From Loxodes magnus (Eukaryota; Ciliophora; Karyorelictea; Loxodida; Loxodidae): a stretch of DNA of 64,000 nucleotides. Made by a program: the position numbers and the translations under genes. The notes below the pieces were generated by a model, which saw only the letters and a list, made by a program, of their open reading frames with translations, ran no database searches and was not told where the DNA came from. Shown piece by piece: positions 1-12,683 of this stretch. Within the stretch, counting starts at the first letter, position 1; each line of letters opens with the position of its first letter. Where the stretch lies: assembly GCA_946699065.1 (NCBI GenBank), contig CAMPDV010002087.1:20280-84279 (forward strand), written 5' to 3'.

Positions 1-103
1 ACTTCAAAACATATCAAAAACAATGCTTTTTTTTACTTTAAAAATTACTCAACTATTTTTCATACATTGTTAACTCACTCTGGTATTAAAATTTTAATTT
101 CTC
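1..103 (+). repeat. Representative consensus (type A) monomer and its anatomy
   Basis: This unit matches the majority form. It contains A-tracts at 6-9 and 16-20, a T8 tract at 27-34, A5 at 40-44, T5 at 56-60, and a perfect 14-bp dyad 'attaaaattttaat' at 85-98. A GTTAAC (HpaI) site at 69-74 and a TTTAAA (DraI) site at 37-42 recur in essentially every unit, so either enzyme should release a 103-bp ladder. Bases 16-64 are almost invariant across the array. Variation falls at 12 (T/C), 65 (C/T), 76 and 81-87 (left linker half), 94-98 (right linker half) and 103 (C/A). The phase chosen here is arbitrary: it is simply the window start. No CENP-B-like box is present, and such a box would need CG. 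Confidence 0.95.
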
Positions 104-3100
104 ACTTCAAAACATATCAAAAACAATGCTTTTTTTTACTTTAAAAATTACTCAACTATTTTTCATACATTGTTAACTCACTCTGGTATTAAAATTTTAA
201 TTTCTCACTTCAAAACATATCAAAAACAATGCTTTTTTTTACTTTAAAAATTACTCAACTATTTTTCATACATTGTTAACTCACTCTGGTATAAAAATTT
301 TAATTTCTCACTTCAAAACATATCAAAAACAATGCTTTTTTTTACTTTAAAAATTACTCAACTATTTTTCATACATTGTTAACTCACTCTGGTATTAAAA
401 TTTTAATTTCTCACTTCAAAACATATCAAAAACAATGCTTTTTTTTACTTTAAAAATTACTCAACTATTTTTCATACATTGTTAACTCACTCTGGTATAA
501 AAATTTTAATTTCTCACTTCAAAACACATCAAAAACAATGCTTTTTTTTACTTTAAAAATTACTCAACTATTTTTCATACATTGTTAACTCACTCTGGTA
601 TTAAAATTTTAATTTCTCACTTCAAAACATATCAAAAACAATGCTTTTTTTTACTTTAAAAATTACTCAACTATTTTTCATACATTGTTAACTCACTCTG
701 GTATTAAAATTTTAATTTCTCACTTCAAAACATATCAAAAACAATGCATTTTTATACTTTAAAAATTACTCAACTATTTTTCATACATTGTTAACTCACT
801 CTGGTATTAAAATTTTAATTTCTCACTTCAAAACATATCAAAAACAATGCTTTTTTTTACTTTAAAAATTACTCAACTATTTTTCATACATTGTTAACTC
901 ACTCTGGTATTAAAATTTTAATTTCTCACTTCAAAACATATCAAAAACAATGCTTTTTTTTACTTTAAAAATTACTCAACTATTTTTCATACATTGTTAA
1001 CTCACTCTGGTATTAAAATTTTAATTTCTCACTTCAAAACACATCAAAAACAATGCTTTTTTTTACTTTAAAAATTACTCAACTATTTTTCATACATTGT
1101 TAACTCACTCTGATATTAAAATTAAATATTCTCACTTCAAAACATATCAAAAACAATGCTTTTTTTTACTTTAAAAATTACTCAACTATTTTTCATACAT
1201 TGTTAACTCACTCTGGTATTAAAATTTTAATTTCTCACTTCAAAACATATCAAAAACAATGCTTTTTTTTACTTTAAAAATTACTCAACTATTTTTCATA
1301 CATTGTTAACTCACTCTGGTATTAAAATTTTAATTTCTCACTTCAAAACATATCAAAAACAATGCTTTTTTTTACTTTAAAAATTACTCAACTATTTTTC
1401 ATACATTGTTAACTCACTCTGGTATTAAAATTTTAATTTCTCACTTCAAAACATATCAAAAACAATGCTTTTTTTTACTTTAAAAATTACTCAACTATTT
1501 TTCATACATTGTTAACTCACTCTGGTATTAAAATTTTAATTTCTCACTTCAAAACATATCAAAAACAATGCTTTTTTTTACTTTAAAAATTACTCAACTA
1601 TTTTTCATACATTGTTAACTTACTCCAATATTAAAATTAAATATTCTCACTTCAAAACATATCAAAAACAATGCTTTTTTTTACTTTAAAAATTACTCAA
1701 CTATTTTTCATACATTGTTAACTCACTCTGGTATTAAAATTTTAATTTCTCACTTCAAAACATATCAAAAACAATGCTTTTTTTTACTTTAAAAATTACT
1801 CAACTATTTTTCATACATTGTTAACTCACTCTGGTATTAAAATTTTAATTTCTCACTTCAAAACATATCAAAAACAATGCTTTTTTTTACTTTAAAAATT
1901 ACTCAACTATTTTTCATACATTGTTAACTCACTCTGGTATTAAAATTAAATATTCTCACTTCAAAACATATCAAAAACAATGCTTTTTTTTACTTTAAAA
2001 ATTACTCAACTATTTTTCATACATTGTTAACTCACTCTGGTATTAAAATTTTAATTTCTCACTTCAAAACATATCAAAAACAATGCTTTTTTTTACTTTA
2101 AAAATTACTCAACTATTTTTCATACATTGTTAACTCACTCTGGTATTAAAATTAAATATTCTCACTTCAAAACATATCAAAAACAATGCTTTTTTTTACT
2201 TTAAAAATTACTCAACTATTTTTCATACATTGTTAACTCACTCTGGTATTAAAATTTTAATTTCTCACTTCAAAACATATCAAAAACAATGCTTTTTTTT
2301 ACTTTAAAAATTACTCAACTATTTTTCATACATTGTTAACTCACTCTGGTATTAAAATTTTAATTTCTCACTTCAAAACATATCAAAAACAATGCTTTTT
2401 TTTACTTTAAAAATTACTCAACTATTTTTCATACATTGTTAACTCACTCTGGTATTAAAATTTTAATTTCTCACTTCAAAACATATCAAAAACAATGCTT
2501 TTTTTTACTTTAAAAATTACTCAACTATTTTTCATACATTGTTAACTCACTCTGGTATTAAAATTTTAATTTCTCACTTCAAAACATATCAAAAACAATG
2601 CTTTTTTTTACTTTAAAAATTACTCAACTATTTTTCATACATTGTTAACTCACTCTGGTATTAAAATTTTAATTTCTCACTTCAAAACATATCAAAAACA
2701 ATGCTTTTTTTTACTTTAAAAATTACTCAACTATTTTTCATATATTGTTAACTTACTCCAATATTAAAATTAAATATTCTCACTTCAAAACATATCAAAA
2801 ACAATGCTTTTTTTTACTTTAAAAATTACTCAACTATTTTTCATACATTGTTAACTCACTCTGGTATTAAAATTTTAATTTCTCACTTCAAAACATATCA
2901 AAAACAATGCTTTTTTTTACTTTAAAAATTACTCAACTATTTTTCATACATTGTTAACTCACTCTGGTATTAAAATTTTAATTTCTCACTTCAAAACATA
3001 TCAAAAACAATGCTTTTTTTTACTTTAAAAATTACTCAACTATTTTTCATACATTGTTAACTCACTCTGGTATTAAAATTTTAATTTCTCACTTCAAAAC

Positions 3101-4838
3101 ACATCAAAAACAATGCTTTTTTTTACTTTAAAAATTACTCAACTATTTTTCATACATTGTTAACTCACTCTGATATTAAAATTAAATATTCTCACTTCAA
3201 AACATATCAAAAACAATGCTTTTTTTTACTTTAAAAATTACTCAACTATTTTTCATACATTGTTAACTCACTCTGGTATTAAAATTTTAATTTCTCACTT
3301 CAAAACATATCAAAAACAATGCTTTTTTTTACTTTAAAAATTACTCAACTATTTTTCATACATTGTTAACTCACTCTGGTATAAAAATTTTAATTTCTCA
3401 CTTCAAAACATATCAAAAACAATGCTTTTTTTTACTTTAAAAATTACTCAACTATTTTTCATACATTGTTAACTCACTCTGATATTAAAATTAAATATTC
3501 TCACTTCAAAACATATCAAAAACAATGCTTTTTTTTACTTTAAAAATTACTCAACTATTTTTCATACATTGTTAACTCACTCTGGTATTAAAATTTTAAT
3601 TTCTCACTTCAAAACATATCAAAAACAATGCTTTTTTTTACTTTAAAAATTACTCAACTATTTTTCATACATTGTTAACTCACTCTGGTATTAAAATTTT
3701 AATTTCTCACTTCAAAACATATCAAAAACAATGCTTTTTTTTACTTTAAAAATTACTCAACTATTTTTCATACATTGTTAACTCACTCTGGTATTAAAAT
3801 TTTAATTTCTCACTTCAAAACATATCAAAAACAATGCTTTTTTTTACTTTAAAAATTACTCAACTATTTTTCATACATTGTTAACTCACTCTGGTATTAA
3901 AATTTTAATTTCTCACTTCAAAACATATCAAAAACAATGCTTTTTTTTACTTTAAAAATTACTCAACTATTTTTCATACATTGTTAACTCACTCTGGTAT
4001 TAAAATTTTAATTTCTCACTTCAAAACATATCAAAAACAATGCTTTTTTTTACTTTAAAAATTACTCAACTATTTTTCATACATTGTTAACTCACTCTGG
4101 TATTAAAATTTTAATTTCTCACTTCAAAACACATCAAAAACAATGCTTTTTTTTACTTTAAAAATTACTCAACTATTTTTCATACATTGTTAACTCACTC
4201 TGGTATTAAAATTTTAATTTCTCACTTCAAAACATATCAAAAACAATGCTTTTTTTTACTTTAAAAATTACTCAACTATTTTTCATACATTGTTAACTCA
4301 CTCTGGTATTAAAATTTTAATTTCTCACTTCAAAACATATCAAAAACAATGCTTTTTTTTACTTTAAAAATTACTCAACTATTTTTCATACATTGTTAAC
4401 TCACTCTGGTATTAAAATTTTAATTTCTCACTTCAAAACATATCAAAAACAATGCTTTTTTTTACTTTAAAAATTACTCAACTATTTTTCATACATTGTT
4501 AACTCACTCTGGTATTAAAATTTTAATTTCTCACTTCAAAACATATCAAAAACAATGCTTTTTTTTACTTTAAAAATTACTCAACTATTTTTCATACATT
4601 GTTAACTCACTCTGGTATTAAAATTTTAATTTCTCACTTCAAAACATATCAAAAACAATGCTTTTTTTTACTTTAAAAATTACTCAACTATTTTTCATAC
4701 ATTGTTAACTCACTCTGGTATTAAAATTTTAATTTCTCACTTCAAAACATATCAAAAACAATGCTTTTTTTTACTTTAAAAATTACTCAACTATTTTTCA
4801 TACATTGTTAACTCACTCTGGTATTAAAATTTTAATTT

Positions 4839-7800
4839 CTAACTTCAAAACACATCAAAAACAATGCTTTTTTTTACTTTAAAAATTACTCAACTATTTT
4901 TCATACATTGTTAACTCACTCTGATATTAAAATTAAATATTCTCACTTCAAAACATATCAAAAACAATGCTTTTTTTTACTTTAAAAATTACTCAACTAT
5001 TTTTCATACATTGTTAACTCACTCTGGTATTAAAATTTTAATTTCTCACTTCAAAACATATCAAAAACAATGCTTTTTTTTACTTTAAAAATTACTCAAC
5101 TATTTTTCATACATTGTTAACTCACTCTGGTATTAAAATTTTAATTTCTCACTTCAAAACATATCAAAAACAATGCTTTTTTTTACTTTAAAAATTACTC
5201 AACTATTTTTCATACATTGTTAACTCACTCTGGTATTAAAATTTTAATTTCTCACTTCAAAACATATCAAAAACAATGCTTTTTTTTACTTTAAAAATTA
5301 CTCAACTATTTTTCATACATTGTTAACTCACTCTGGTATTAAAATTTTAATTTCTCACTTCAAAACATATCAAAAACAATGCTTTTTTTTACTTTAAAAA
5401 TTACTCAACTATTTTTCATACATTGTTAACTCACTCTGGTATAAAAATTTTAATTTCTCACTTCAAAACATATCAAAAACAATGCTTTTTTTTACTTTAA
5501 AAATTACTCAACTATTTTTCATACATTGTTAACTCACTCTGGTATTAAAATTTTAATTTCTCACTTCAAAACATATCAAAAACAATGCTTTTTTTTACTT
5601 TAAAAATTACTCAACTATTTTTCATACATTGTTAACTCACTCTGGTATTAAAATTTTAATTTCTCACTTCAAAACATATCAAAAACAATGCTTTTTTTTA
5701 CTTTAAAAATTACTCAACTATTTTTCATACATTGTTAACTCACTCTGGTATTAAAATTTTAATTTCTCACTTCAAAACATATCAAAAACAATGCTTTTTT
5801 TTACTTTAAAAATTACTCAACTATTTTTCATACATTGTTAACTCACTCTGGTATTAAAATTTTAATTTCTCACTTCAAAACATATCAAAAACAATGCTTT
5901 TTTTTACTTTAAAAATTACTCAACTATTTTTCATACATTGTTAACTCACTCTGGTATTAAAATTAAATATTCTCACTTCAAAACATATCAAAAACAATGC
6001 TTTTTTTTACTTTAAAAATTACTCAACTATTTTTCATACATTGTTAACTCACTCTGGTATTAAAATTTTAATTTCTAACTTCAAAACACATCAAAAACAA
6101 TGCTTTTTTTTACTTTAAAAATTACTCAACTATTTTTCATACATTGTTAACTCACTCTGATATTAAAATTAAATATTCTCACTTCAAAACATATCAAAAA
6201 CAATGCTTTTTTTTACTTTAAAAATTACTCAACTATTTTTCATACATTGTTAACTCACTCTGGTATTAAAATTTTAATTTCTCACTTCAAAACATATCAA
6301 AAACAATGCTTTTTTTTACTTTAAAAATTACTCAACTATTTTTCATACATTGTTAACTCACTCTGGTATTAAAATTTTAATTTCTCACTTCAAAACATAT
6401 CAAAAACAATGCTTTTTTTTACTTTAAAAATTACTCAACTATTTTTCATACATTGTTAACTCACTCTGGTATTAAAATTTTAATTTCTCACTTCAAAACA
6501 TATCAAAAACAATGCTTTTTTTTACTTTAAAAATTACTCAACTATTTTTCATACATTGTTAACTCACTCTGGTATTAAAATTTTAATTTCTCACTTCAAA
6601 ACATATCAAAAACAATGCTTTTTTTTACTTTAAAAATTACTCAACTATTTTTCATACATTGTTAACTCACTCTGGTATAAAAATTTTAATTTCTCACTTC
6701 AAAACATATCAAAAACAATGCTTTTTTTTACTTTAAAAATTACTCAACTATTTTTCATACATTGTTAACTCACTCTGGTATTAAAATTTTAATTTCTCAC
6801 TTCAAAACATATCAAAAACAATGCTTTTTTTTACTTTAAAAATTACTCAACTATTTTTCATACATTGTTAACTCACTCTGGTATAAAAATTTTAATTTCT
6901 CACTTCAAAACACATCAAAAACAATGCTTTTTTTTACTTTAAAAATTACTCAACTATTTTTCATACATTGTTAACTCACTCTGGTATTAAAATTTTAATT
7001 TCTCACTTCAAAACATATCAAAAACAATGCTTTTTTTTACTTTAAAAATTACTCAACTATTTTTCATACATTGTTAACTCACTCTGGTATTAAAATTTTA
7101 AGTTCTCACTTCAAAACATATCAAAAACAATGCTTTTTTTTACTTTAAAAATTACTCAACTATTTTTCATACATTGTTAACTCACTCTGGTATTAAAATT
7201 TTAATTTCTCACTTCAAAACATATCAAAAACAATGCTTTTTTTTACTTTAAAAATTACTCAACTATTTTTCATACATTGTTAACTCACTCTGGTATTAAA
7301 ATTTTAATTTCTCACTTCAAAACATATCAAAAACAATGCTTTTTTTTACTTTAAAAATTACTCAACTATTTTTCATACATTGTTAACTCACTCTGGTATT
7401 AAAATTTTAATTTCTCACTTCAAAACATATCAAAAACAATGCTTTTTTTTACTTTAAAAATTACTCAACTATTTTTCATACATTGTTAACTCACTCTGGT
7501 ATTAAAATTTTAATTTCTCACTTCAAAACATATCAAAAACAATGCTTTTTTTTACTTTAAAAATTACTCAACTATTTTTCATACATTGTTAACTCACTCT
7601 GGTATTAAAATTTTAATTTCTAACTTCAAAACACATCAAAAACAATGCTTTTTTTTACTTTAAAAATTACTCAACTATTTTTCATACATTGTTAACTCAC
7701 TCTGGTATTAAAATTTTAATTTCTCACTTCAAAACATATCAAAAACAATGCTTTTTTTTACTTTAAAAATTACTCAACTATTTTTCATACATTGTTAACT

Positions 7801-10800
7801 CACTCTGGTATTAAAATTTTAATTTCTCACTTCAAAACACATCAAAAACAATGCTTTTTTTTACTTTAAAAATTACTCAACTATTTTTCATACATTGTTA
7901 ACTCACTCTGGTATTAAAATTTTAATTTCTCACTTCAAAACATATCAAAAACAATGCTTTTTTTTACTTTAAAAATTACTCAACTATTTTTCATACATTG
8001 TTAACTCACTCTGGTATTAAAATTTTAATTTCTCACTTCAAAACATATCAAAAACAATGCTTTTTTTTACTTTAAAAATTACTCAACTATTTTTCATATA
8101 TTGTTAACTTACTCCAATATTAAAATTAAATATTCTCACTTCAAAACATATCAAAAACAATGCTTTTTTTTACTTTAAAAATTACTCAACTATTTTTCAT
8201 ACATTGTTAACTCACTCTGGTATTAAAATTTTAATTTCTCACTTCAAAACATATCAAAAACAATGCTTTTTTTTACTTTAAAAATTACTCAACTATTTTT
8301 CATACATTGTTAACTCACTCTGGTATTAAAATTTTAATTTCTCACTTCAAAACATATCAAAAACAATGCTTTTTTTTACTTTAAAAATTACTCAACTATT
8401 TTTCATACATTGTTAACTCACTCTGGTATTAAAATTTTAATTTCTCACTTCAAAACACATCAAAAACAATGCTTTTTTTTACTTTAAAAATTACTCAACT
8501 ATTTTTCATACATTGTTAACTCACTCTGATATTAAAATTAAATATTCTCACTTCAAAACATATCAAAAACAATGCTTTTTTTTACTTTAAAAATTACTCA
8601 ACTATTTTTCATACATTGTTAACTCACTCTGGTATAAAAATTTTAATTTCTCACTTCAAAACATATCAAAAACAATGCTTTTTTTTACTTTAAAAATTAC
8701 TCAACTATTTTTCATACATTGTTAACTCACTCTGGTATTAAAATTTTAATTTCTCACTTCAAAACATATCAAAAACAATGCTTTTTTTTACTTTAAAAAT
8801 TACTCAACTATTTTTCATACATTGTTAACTCACTCTGGTATTAAAATTTTAATTTCTCACTTCAAAACATATCAAAAACAATGCTTTTTTTTACTTTAAA
8901 AATTACTCAACTATTTTTCATACATTGTTAACTCACTCTGGTATTAAAATTTTAATTTCTCACTTCAAAACATATCAAAAACAATGCTTTTTTTTACTTT
9001 AAAAATTACTCAACTATTTTTCATACATTGTTAACTCACTCTGGTATTAAAATTTTAATTTCTCACTTCAAAACATATCAAAAACAATGCTTTTTTTTAC
9101 TTTAAAAATTACTCAACTATTTTTCATACATTGTTAACTCACTCTGGTATTAAAATTTTAATTTCTAACTTCAAAACACATCAAAAACAATGCTTTTTTT
9201 TACTTTAAAAATTACTCAACTATTTTTCATACATTGTTAACTCACTCTGATATTAAAATTAAATATTCTCACTTCAAAACATATCAAAAACAATGCTTTT
9301 TTTTACTTTAAAAATTACTCAACTATTTTTCATACATTGTTAACTCACTCTGGTATTAAAATTTTAATTTCTCACTTCAAAACATATCAAAAACAATGCT
9401 TTTTTTTACTTTAAAAATTACTCAACTATTTTTCATACATTGTTAACTCACTCTGGTATTAAAATTTTAATTTCTCACTTCAAAACACATCAAAAACAAT
9501 GCTTTTTTTTACTTTAAAAATTACTCAACTATTTTTCATACATTGTTAACTCACTCTGGTATTAAAATTTTAATTTCTCACTTCAAAACATATCAAAAAC
9601 AATGCTTTTTTTTACTTTAAAAATTACTCAACTATTTTTCATACATTGTTAACTCACTCTGGTATTAAAATTTTAATTTCTCACTTCAAAACATATCAAA
9701 AACAATGCTTTTTTTTACTTTAAAAATTACTCAACTATTTTTCATATATTGTTAACTTACTCCAATATTAAAATTAAATATTCTCACTTCAAAACATATC
9801 AAAAACAATGCTTTTTTTTACTTTAAAAATTACTCAACTATTTTTCATACATTGTTAACTCACTCTGGTATTAAAATTTTAATTTCTCACTTCAAAACAT
9901 ATCAAAAACAATGCTTTTTTTTACTTTAAAAATTACTCAACTATTTTTCATACATTGTTAACTCACTCTGGTATTAAAATTTTAATTTCTCACTTCAAAA
10001 CATATCAAAAACAATGCTTTTTTTTACTTTAAAAATTACTCAACTATTTTTCATACATTGTTAACTCACTCTGGTATTAAAATTTTAATTTCTCACTTCA
10101 AAACATATCAAAAACAATGCTTTTTTTTACTTTAAAAATTACTCAACTATTTTTCATACATTGTTAACTCACTCTGGTATTAAAATTAAATATTCTCACT
10201 TCAAAACATATCAAAAACAATGCTTTTTTTTACTTTAAAAATTACTCAACTATTTTTCATACATTGTTAACTCACTCTGGTATAAAAATTTTAATTTCTC
10301 ACTTCAAAACATATCAAAAACAATGCTTTTTTTTACTTTAAAAATTACTCAACTATTTTTCATACATTGTTAACTCACTCTGGTATTAAAATTTTAATTT
10401 CTCACTTCAAAACATATCAAAAACAATGCTTTTTTTTACTTTAAAAATTACTCAACTATTTTTCATACATTGTTAACTCACTCTGGTATTAAAATTTTAA
10501 TTTCTCACTTCAAAACATATCAAAAACAATGCTTTTTTTTACTTTAAAAATTACTCAACTATTTTTCATACATTGTTAACTCACTCTGGTATTAAAATTT
10601 TAATTTCTCACTTCAAAACATATCAAAAACAATGCTTTTTTTTACTTTAAAAATTACTCAACTATTTTTCATACATTGTTAACTCACTCTGGTATTAAAA
10701 TTTTAATTTCTCACTTCAAAACATATCAAAAACAATGCTTTTTTTTACTTTAAAAATTACTCAACTATTTTTCATACATTGTTAACTCACTCTGGTATTA

Positions 10801-10935
10801 AAATTTTAATTTCTCACTTCAAAACATATCAAAAACAATGCTTTTTTTTACTTTAAAAATTACTCAACTATTTTTCATACATTGTTAACTCACTCTGGTA
10901 TTAAAATTTTAATTTCTAACTTCAAAACACATCAA
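4839..10935 (+). repeat. Higher-order repeats marked by the L-K double variant
   Basis: The joined variants 'ctaactt' (C103A) and 'acacatc' (T12C) begin at 4839, 6075, 7620, 9165 and 10916. The gaps are 1236, 1545, 1545 and 1751 bp, which are exactly 12, 15, 15 and 17 units. L is never seen without K here. An F-type linker follows in copies 1, 2 and 4, an F-like linker without the C ending follows copy 5, and an A linker follows copy 3. This is the signature of multi-unit segments copied by unequal exchange and then changed in unit number. It is not a rigid higher-order repeat of alpha-satellite type, because the step varies. Confidence 0.8.
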
Positions 10936-12683
10936 AAACAATGCTTTTTTTTACTTTAAAAATTACTCAACTATTTTTCATACATTGTTAACTCACTCTG
11001 ATATTAAAATTTTAATTTCTCACTTCAAAACATATCAAAAACAATGCTTTTTTTTACTTTAAAAATTACTCAACTATTTTTCATACATTGTTAACTCACT
11101 CTGGTATTAAAATTTTAATTTCTCACTTCAAAACATATCAAAAACAATGCTTTTTTTTACTTTAAAAATTACTCAACTATTTTTCATACATTGTTAACTC
11201 ACTCTGGTATTAAAATTTTAATTTCTCACTTCAAAACACATCAAAAACAATGCTTTTTTTTACTTTAAAAATTACTCAACTATTTTTCATACATTGTTAA
11301 CTCACTCTGATATTAAAATTTTAATTTCTCACTTCAAAACATATCAAAAACAATGCTTTTTTTTACTTTAAAAATTACTCAACTATTTTTCATACATTGT
11401 TAACTCACTCTGGTATTAAAATTTTAATTTCTCACTTCAAAACATATCAAAAACAATGCTTTTTTTTACTTTAAAAATTACTCAACTATTTTTCATACAT
11501 TGTTAACTCACTCTGGTATTAAAATTTTAATTTCTCACTTCAAAACATATCAAAAACAATGCTTTTTTTTACTTTAAAAATTACTCAACTATTTTTCATA
11601 CATTGTTAACTCACTCTGGTATTAAAATTTTAATTTCTCACTTCAAAACATATCAAAAACAATGCTTTTTTTTACTTTAAAAATTACTCAACTATTTTTC
11701 ATACATTGTTAACTCACTCTGATATTAAAATTTTAATTTCTCACTTCAAAACATATCAAAAACAATGCTTTTTTTTACTTTAAAAATTACTCAACTATTT
11801 TTCATACATTGTTAACTCACTCTGGTATTAAAATTTTAATTTCTCACTTCAAAACATATCAAAAACAATGCTTTTTTTTACTTTAAAAATTACTCAACTA
11901 TTTTTCATACATTGTTAACTTACTCCAATATTAAAATTAAATATTCTCACTTCAAAACATATCAAAAACAATGCTTTTTTTTACTTTAAAAATTACTCAA
12001 CTATTTTTCATATATTGTTAACTTACTCCAATATTAAAATTTTAATTTCTCACTTCAAAACATATCAAAAACAATGCTTTTTTTTACTTTAAAAATTACT
12101 CAACTATTTTTCATACATTGTTAACTCACTCTGGTATTAAAATTTTAATTTCTCACTTCAAAACACATCAAAAACAATGCTTTTTTTTACTTTAAAAATT
12201 ACTCAACTATTTTTCATACATTGTTAACTCACTCTGATATTAAAATTAAATATTCTCACTTCAAAACATATCAAAAACAATGCTTTTTTTTACTTTAAAA
12301 ATTACTCAACTATTTTTCATACATTGTTAACTCACTCTGGTATTAAAATTTTAATTTCTCACTTCAAAACATATCAAAAACAATGCTTTTTTTTACTTTA
12401 AAAATTACTCAACTATTTTTCATACATTGTTAACTCACTCTGGTATTAAAATTTTAATTTCTCACTTCAAAACATATCAAAAACAATGCTTTTTTTTACT
12501 TTAAAAATTACTCAACTATTTTTCATACATTGTTAACTCACTCTGGTATTAAAATTTTAATTTCTCACTTCAAAACATATCAAAAACAATGCTTTTTTTT
12601 ACTTTAAAAATTACTCAACTATTTTTCATACATTGTTAACTCACTCTGGTATTAAAATTTTAATTTCTCACTTCAAAACATAT

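Larger units (their letters stand above)
1..12683 (+). repeat. Satellite sub-block 1: A-rich with K, L, F, C units
   Basis: Type A units dominate. K units ('acacatc') occur near 530, 1041, 3101, 4130, 4852, 6086, 6910, 7631, 7838, 8455, 9177, 9487, 10928, 11247 and 12165. About half are followed directly by an F unit ('tgatatt' with 'aaatattctc'), for example near 1112, 3171, 4921, 6158, 8527, 9249 and 12235. WD units ('catatattg' plus 'ccaat') occur near 2741, 8095 and 9743, the last two exactly 16 units apart (1648 bp). One private unit has its T8 tract altered to 'attttttat'-like sequence at about 748-755. Nothing but satellite is present. Confidence 0.9.

Noticed and set aside
27-34. T8 tract after 'aatgc' as a transcription terminator, or 'ggtataaaaatt' (B allele) as a TATA promoter
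   Set aside because: These motifs are expected by chance in 79% A+T DNA and recur in units with no gene nearby. No hairpin precedes the T tract.
81-98. CENP-B box or telomere-type repeat in the monomer
   Set aside because: No CG-containing motif resembling a CENP-B box and no short G-rich telomere repeats occur in any unit, so a centromere role cannot be supported by a known motif.
748-755. Altered T tract in one unit near 748 as a distinct subfamily
   Set aside because: Two substitutions seen in one unit only; I found no second copy, so it is treated as a private variant or error.
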